Source: Dermatemys mawii
Taxonomy: Eukaryota > Chordata > Testudines > Dermatemydidae
DNA length: 64,000 nt
Assembly: GCA_007922305.1 (NCBI GenBank)
Contig: ML677334.1
Span: 22,961,915-23,025,914, forward strand
Direction: 5' to 3'
The notes under the pieces were generated by a model. The model ran no database searches. It had not been told where the DNA came from and saw nothing but the letters and a program-made list of their open reading frames with translations. Of the stretch, positions 58,192 through 64,000 are shown in pieces. The position numbers were made by a program, and so were the translations under genes. Within the stretch, counting starts at the first letter, position 1. Every line of letters starts with the position of its first letter.

Positions 58192-59465
58192 CTTATACGG
58201 GAGAACAGACAAGAATATTCAACACTGAAGCATACAAATAAATATCAAAACAAGCCTGTAGCTTAATGTCTCACTGTTGCAGTGAAAATCTCATAAGAAT
58301 TTCCTGGGTTCAGCAGTTTATATGCTGCAGAGGACAGATCAAGCCAGATCCCCAGGGCCAATGATTCGGTGCCTGCTGAAGCTTGATGGGGAGCATCAGA
58401 AAAGCAGGTGTAAGCCTTCTTTGCAATCCCTGATCCTCAAGCTCCCTGGCACCAGTCCAATGCCAAGAAACCAATTAGAAGGGCCTGAAAAATGCTCTAA
58501 ATGGCACTTAATGCATAGGCCCCTAAAAAGAGATTCAGGCAGCTGGGGATTGTTGGTGCACAAGGGTGCTCCTGCCACAACCCGCTTTTGTCAGCCATGT
58601 CCCCAAGAATGGGGGCTGTGAGAAGGGTGCCAGTCAACTCTACCTCACAGACTACCTCTGTGCAAGAGGAATCCCTAACTACCCAAGTATGCTGCTGTTA
58701 GCACTGCTTTGTGCTTCTTGAATGGTATAAAGCAGACCTAGCCAGGCTGATGACTTGCTATATCTTAAACAGATATTTCAGTACCAACTATACAACTGGA
58801 AATATGCACAACTAAGTTCATTTTGATGGCTAGAACAAACAAACGAGCTTGTCAGGTTTCTGTGTAAAGTTGCAGGTGCAGGTTTATTAACTGACCCTGC
58901 ATCGGATATAAAAAAAATATTTTCCAAACTCCTTGTAGGTCATTTTTGAATGTCTCAGACCAAAGAATATACTTTTTAAAGAGGAATAGTTGCATTAGTT
59001 TGCGGACAATACCAAGCTGGGAAGGGTTGCAGGTGCTTTGGAGGCCAGGATTAAAATTCAAAATGATCTGGAGAAATGAATCTGAAGAAAATATGATGAA
59101 ATTCAATAAGGGCAAAGACAAAGTACTCTACTTAAGAAGGAACAATCAATTGCACACATACAAAATGGGAAATGACTGCTGAGAAGGAGTTCTGGGAAAG
59201 GGATCTAGGGGTCATAGCAGATCGCAAGCTAAATATGAGTCAACAGTGCTCCACTGTTGCAAAAAGAAGACATTATTCTAGGTTGTATTAGCAGGAGTGT
59301 GGTCAGCAAGCTGCGAGAAGTAATTCTTCCGCGCTAATTAGGCCTCAGCTGGAGTATTGTGTCCAGTTCCAGGTGCCACATTTCAGGAAGGATGTGGACA
59401 AATTGGAGAAAGTCCAGAGAAGAGCAACAAAAATTAATAAAGGTCTAGAAAACATGACCTATGAG

Positions 59466-60041
59466 CAGTGTTCCCTCTAATTTTTCCACCTTGTGTGGAA
59501 TGAATTTTTGTTATGTGCATCAATATGCAGGTGATGTCCTGCACATTGGTGCCCATAACAAAATTCATGTGGTGGGGTCAAGGGGATCAGAGTGTGGGAG
59601 GGGGCTCAGGGCTGAGCCAGAGAGTTGGGTGCAGGGGGGTAAGGGCTTGGCTGGCGGTGCGGGCTCTAGGGTGGGGCCAGGGTTGAGGGGTTTGGGGTGC
59701 AGGAGGTGCTTTGGGGCTATGGCGGGGTAAGAGGTCTCTCCGCAGCTCTCTCTCCCCACAGCAGCACCTGAGCACAGGGGCTGGGATCGCAGGACAGGCG
59801 CCCCTCCCACAGCAGGTCTGGGCCAGGTCTGGGTTTGGGCCTGGTCGGGCCACCCAACCCTGGCTGTGGCTGGGTTCAGACCCGGATAGGGGCACCCCGG
59901 CCAGTCTGGGTGCCCCTGGCACAGCAGAGTTGGGGGCCAAGCTAGGTTGCGGCCAGGGAACGGATGTTCCTCCCCCAGCAGGTCTCCGGGCGCAGCACTA
60001 AGACGGCTGCTGCGCAGCTGTCACGCTTACAGGGAACTTAG
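59466..60041. mobile_element. hAT element inserted in CR1
   Basis: It starts CAGTGTTCCCTCTAATTTTT; the reverse complement of its right end is CTAAGTTCCCTGTAA, 11 of 15 positions matching. Flanks CCTATGAG (59458-59465) and CCTATGTG (60042-60049) agree at 7 of 8 positions and stand where the CR1 sequence would be continuous. The interior is GC-rich and non-coding; the overlapping frames at 59461-60001 are not genes. Confidence 0.85.
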
Positions 60042-60064
60042 CCTATGTGGGAAGATTATAAAAA

Positions 60065-60364
60065 TTGAGTTACTTCAGTCTGGAGAAGAGAAGACTGAGA
60101 GGGGACATGATAACAGTTTTCAAGCACTTAAAAGGTTGTTACAAGGAGGTGGGAGAAAAATTGTTGACGTTGACCTCTGAGGATAGGACAAGAAGCAACG
60201 GACTTCAATTGCAGCAAGGGAGATTTAGGTTGTCCATTAGGAAAAAACTTCCTGCTGGGGTAGGTAAGCACTGGAATAAATTACCTAAGGAGGCTGTAGA
60301 ATCTACATCACTAGAGATTTTTAAGAGCTGGTTAGACAAACACCTGTCAGGGTGGTCTAGATAA
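60065..60364 (+). pseudogene. CR1 C-terminal relic
   Basis: A 99-codon open segment with [53 protein letters not shown] and FKSWLDKHL, the usual end of a CR1 reverse transcriptase protein. It is cut off from its 5' part by the hAT insertion. Confidence 0.9.
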
Positions 60365-60430
60365 ACATAGTCCTACCATGCCTCATGGACTAGATGATCT
60401 CTAGAGGTCCTTTTCTAGGATTAGGACTAA

Positions 60431-63400
60431 CTTTAAAAAAAAATGTGCAAAAAGCAATTTACTTTGTTAGAATTTTCCAACTCTCCTTGGTAATACTGCA
60501 GAAGGTAGATAGACCCCAACTGAATCACCAGTGCCATGCTGCTAAGTTTCCCTTGGAGGTTTCCCATGTAAGCAAAAGCTAAGCCCAGCTCTCTTAGTTT
60601 CTAATTCAGGTGCGATGGTGCCCAAGTGAGAGGTCATATCTCCACCGGGCCGAGTTCCATGGGTCCTGGAACTAGAGGTGCTGAGGGGCGGGGGCAGCTG
60701 CACCCCCTGGCTTGCAGTGGTTTCTACTATATACAGAGTTTACCATTTGGTTCAATGACTCTCAGCACCCACACTGTAGAAATTGTTCCAGTAACCCTGT
60801 CAAGTGCTGTTCTATGAGCCACATGAGTTATGTGCAAAGGCATTTAAGTGGTTAATCTAAGCACTGAGACTTGAAATGCCCTCACTTGCCTGGATGCTGA
60901 AAACCACCACCAGGCCATCTCATTTACAATCTGTCCAGAATGTTTCAAAGATGAACAGCCCTAAAGAGAAAGCTGGCTCTTGTAACTTTCTTTCAGAAAT
61001 TTTATTAGAGCTCTAGGGAGAGCACAAACAAGGAGGAAAAAAAAACCCAAAAAACCCCAACATGCGTTTCTTGCAACAGCTTCAAGAGTCAACCAAGTGT
61101 TTGAATTCTATTATTGCCAAAAGCGGGGGAGGGGAAAGTAGCAATTTTCTTTGCAAATTATGTGTATCCTGCCAGCAGATATGAATAAAATTGCATCTGT
61201 TTAGCCACTGATACTTCCCTAATGCATGCAATATTAGCAATAAAATTGCAGCCAGAATGGATTGTTAAACTCCAACCATTTCATTAATACTAGGTGAAAA
61301 AACAGAAATGGAAAGGAGTCAGTGGGATCTGACTGAGGCTTGTCTAACAAGACATTTCAAAGCAGAAATAAATGCTTGGATCAGGGAAAAACTTGTCAGT
61401 TAGGAGAGTTAATGAAGTAGGACTACAGAAAAAGAATTATTCAAGAAAAGTCACGCACACAACTAGAATTTTTGATAGTGCTGAATGCGGTGCACTGAGT
61501 CATTCCCATACAGCCCTTGGTGAACCACTATCTGGTAGGTGGGTTTTTGAAAATTATGATGATGCCACATGAGAAGAGAAAATCTCTGCCCTGAAGCACT
61601 TAAAATCCAACTTTGAATCAAACTCAAATGTGCTTGGCTTCACGTGTGACAAAAGGACTGAATATAAAAAACAGTGGGGAGAAAGTCATGAATGAAACTT
61701 ATCTTATTTGGCGAGTAGACACTGCAATGTAATAACTCGACTGTAAGCTCTTTGTGGCAAAGACTGTTTGTTTTTTGTTTTGTATAAGGCTGGGCACAAT
61801 GGAATTGAGATTTATATATGCTACTGCAATACAAATGATAAATAAGTGTGATGACATTGGGTGAGGATGGATAGATAGATATTCACTTGTGCTGCCCCAG
61901 CTTTTGGAGGATTCTTTCCATCCCTAAAACATAATCTAAAGTTCCTTTCAGCCTCAAAACATACCGGGCCATGTGCTTGGCTGGTGCAAGAGGGCACTTT
62001 TCTATTGACTTCAATAGAGCTAGGCCGCTTCCTAGCAGGTGAGGATCTGGTCCTATAGATGGAGAATTATTTAAACTGAAGTTGTAGCTCTTATTCATAA
62101 ACCAGCCAGAGACTAAACAGCAATAGAAAAACTAATAAAAGATGACAAGGTGGGTTTTATGTAAGAAGAGTACTTTACATGGCTCATATGGTTAGGGACA
62201 TATTGGATGAGCGAGGACCTTAGGATTGAGTATAGCGCTGAAAACCTGCCTTCCACACCATAAAAAGGTGTGGAAGGCAGTTTTGGAGTGAGTTGGTTTT
62301 GGAGTGAGAGAGGGGGTGGAGTATGGAAGATTGGCATTCAACCCCTCAGAAGGGATCTCTACTAAGGCCTCCACCCTACAGTGAGCTTGGCATGGAAGAA
62401 GCTCCTGAACCCATATGGAGCCTCATTGACTGTAACAGGGCTCTGGCTGACTGGAGAACATACTGGGATCAAGGCATGATAGGTAGGATCCCTTCAAGGT
62501 ATATTCCTTACATGTCTGTACAGAATTAAAAGAAAACTAAAGTAAGAAGAAGCAGTCAGTAATGACAGTAAACTAACTAAGTTTTTACATATAACTTCTG
62601 GAAATTCTTTATATATGTTTTCTGGCGTATAAATTATATAAATTTTGGTGTAATTCTTTATATATGTTTTCATCCGGGGAAAAATGCTTTTTTCTAAAAA
62701 TAAGTTCATGCATATCAGATGCCAGGCACTTGGATGCAGCCCCACACCTAGAGATGGGTCAGAACAAAAATCCTAGATCCAAACATCCCTGAATTCTGGG
62801 GGTCTTTGAAATAGGAACACAGACCCCTGTTTTGCAGCTCCAGGGAATAAAACAGTCAACTGATATAGATGTTCATAAAGGAAAGAGATCCTAACTTCCA
62901 GTTACCTAGGGATTATAAATAAATTAAAAAAGAAAAGTCAAGATATTTTTTTCAAAAATTGTTATAAATACCTTGAACCTGTCATCTTAAAAAAATAAAA
63001 AGCTACGTTGAAATAACATCAAGAATAAGACACAAACCATTTAAACTCTGAGTTAGAGCTACCATAGAGTGGTACAAGGTAATGAAGAGAAAGGACACAG
63101 AGGAGAAATGGAAAGTGCTGTAAAAGAAATTAATGTACGCCCAAGGGATTATGTGCACCATGTAGCAATAAATACATTATGAGGAGAAAGGGATGAACCA
63201 GGAAGTTCCCAAAGTAATCAAGACAAAGAAAGAGGTATATAAAATGTGAGGTGTAAAACATTGCGGGTCAGTTCCTCAGCTCAAGTGAATTGGTACAGAT
63301 CCCTCAACTTCAATGGAGTTTCATCTATTTACACCCGCTGAGAATCCGTCCCTAGCTTCAGAGGAAAAATTGAACAATTATTGAATGAAATGAAAAATAT

Positions 63401-64000
63401 TGAAAAATGGTAGAGAAATGAAAAGGTGGGGGCAGAGAAGGAAAAATTGACAAGTGGTTAAGACAAATGTGACTTTGAGTACATAAGGGAAAAAGCTTAG
63501 TGAAGCTGTTAATAGAGTGTCTAACCTACTGAGGTAATACTTGACTATACACACAGCGTCTGATTCTTATCTCACATCACTTATACACCACTATATCTTC
63601 AGTGGAGTTACTCTCAGTTTATACCAGTGTAAGTTGCAGGAGAATCATGCCTATAGATATGTTCTATTGTCTTCTGATCATTAGAGGAGATGCTAAATTT
63701 GAATTTTGGAATCCTGAGACCCCAAAGTATAGGCTTCAAAGTAAGTATATTACAGACAAAGAACTACATAAAGTTGTAGCTGTGCCAGTCCCAGGACATT
63801 ATCTCACCCACTTTGTCTTTCTAGATACAGAACTATTTGTTTTCTGGGCCATTCATATAGGATGGTACATGGGTGGTTCTGTGAGATGCACTGATTTATG
63901 CTATTGTGAAAGAGAATTCTTCCTTGGAAATTGTCATGTAATTCTTACATAGATCCCAAAACCTGGATCCTTCCCCCGCTGACAATGGAACACTTAAGTG
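60431..64000. other. F13A1 intron 8, 5' part: no exon or gene seen
   Basis: I looked on the minus strand for the next upstream exon, expected to encode the segment that ends just before NYHCW, and found no candidate. Copies of the dispersed near-palindrome are at about 61995, 63306 and 63598. A hairpin (ACACACCTTTTTATGG type; TGCCTTCCACACC / GGTGTGGAAGGCA) is at 62249-62280. Otherwise unassigned. Confidence 0.5.

Larger units (their letters stand above)
58970..60430 (+). mobile_element. CR1 LINE split by a hAT insertion
   Basis: The left half (58970-59465) encodes degraded CR1 blocks, such as GRYNT-like reverse transcriptase remnants and EYCVQFQ..-like text with RPQLEYC homology, and stops mid-sentence at GACCTATGAG. 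The right half resumes at 60050 with GAAGATT, continues through [19 protein letters not shown], and ends in the CR1 3' tail near 60430. It belongs to a different CR1 subfamily from the copy at 43505. Frameshifted, inactive. In the intron upstream of F13A1 exon 9. Confidence 0.85.

Noticed and set aside
59461..60001. Pro/Gly/Ala-rich frames on both strands (up to 117 codons)
   Set aside because: They lie wholly within the GC-rich hAT insertion; both strands are open because of base composition.
60431..64000. F13A1 exon 8
   Set aside because: I looked for sequence encoding the segment before NYHCW on the minus strand and found none; it probably lies beyond the window.

Overview
This is a stretch of vertebrate nuclear DNA: sparse coding sequence, GT-AG introns, and many old and young transposable elements. 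The mixture (CR1 LINEs with TTCTTATG-type 3' ends, Harbinger and hAT elements and MITEs, Penelope-like termini, Ty3/gypsy LTRs, MIR/CORE-like SINEs) fits a sauropsid, most likely a turtle. A crocodilian is the main alternative. The lineage call is inference from repeat content; no marker in the window proves it.

The one host gene I can support is F13A1, coagulation factor XIII A chain, on the minus strand from 58191 down to the stop codon at 37880-37882. Seven exons, matching human exons 9 to 15, read in one open frame with matching phases and canonical splice sites. They encode 361 residues after the split Trp codon, equivalent to mature human residues 371-731 with no net length change. The catalytic His and Asp and the side-chain calcium ligands are present. 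Exon 8 and everything 5' of it, including the active-site Cys exon, lie beyond base 64000.

Region by region: 1-3500 holds a decayed Harbinger transposon with an internal minisatellite, and a CR1 tail. 6.2-8.6 kb has two MITEs. 9.96-13.1 kb is a Ty3/gypsy element on the minus strand whose pol pieces run integrase, reverse transcriptase, RNase H (Gmr1-like order). 15.7-17.1 kb is a terminal-inverted-repeat element with a hAT element nested in it. 20.7-22.2 kb is a dead LINE. 22.6-24.1 kb is a probable LTR with two internal tandem arrays. 24.5 kb is a perfect Penelope palindrome. 27.3-29.4 kb has a SINE, a long-TIR transposon, and a minisatellite spanning a 100-N assembly gap inside a probable ERV-type LTR. 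34.9 kb is a Penelope terminus. 37.0-37.4 kb, just past the F13A1 stop, is a cluster of alternating inverted repeats.

The F13A1 introns carry a CR1 with a 397-codon open frame (43.5-44.9 kb), a truncated LTR flanked by identical 82-bp direct repeats (45.4-46.3 kb), a Harbinger-like MITE, two hAT MITEs and a minus-strand CR1. The intron upstream of exon 9 carries a CR1 split by a hAT element with a recognisable 8-bp target duplication.

I found no previously undescribed multi-gene system. The most unusual observations are the 82-bp duplication around the LTR, the inverted pol order of the gypsy element, and a short near-palindromic motif dispersed through the whole window.
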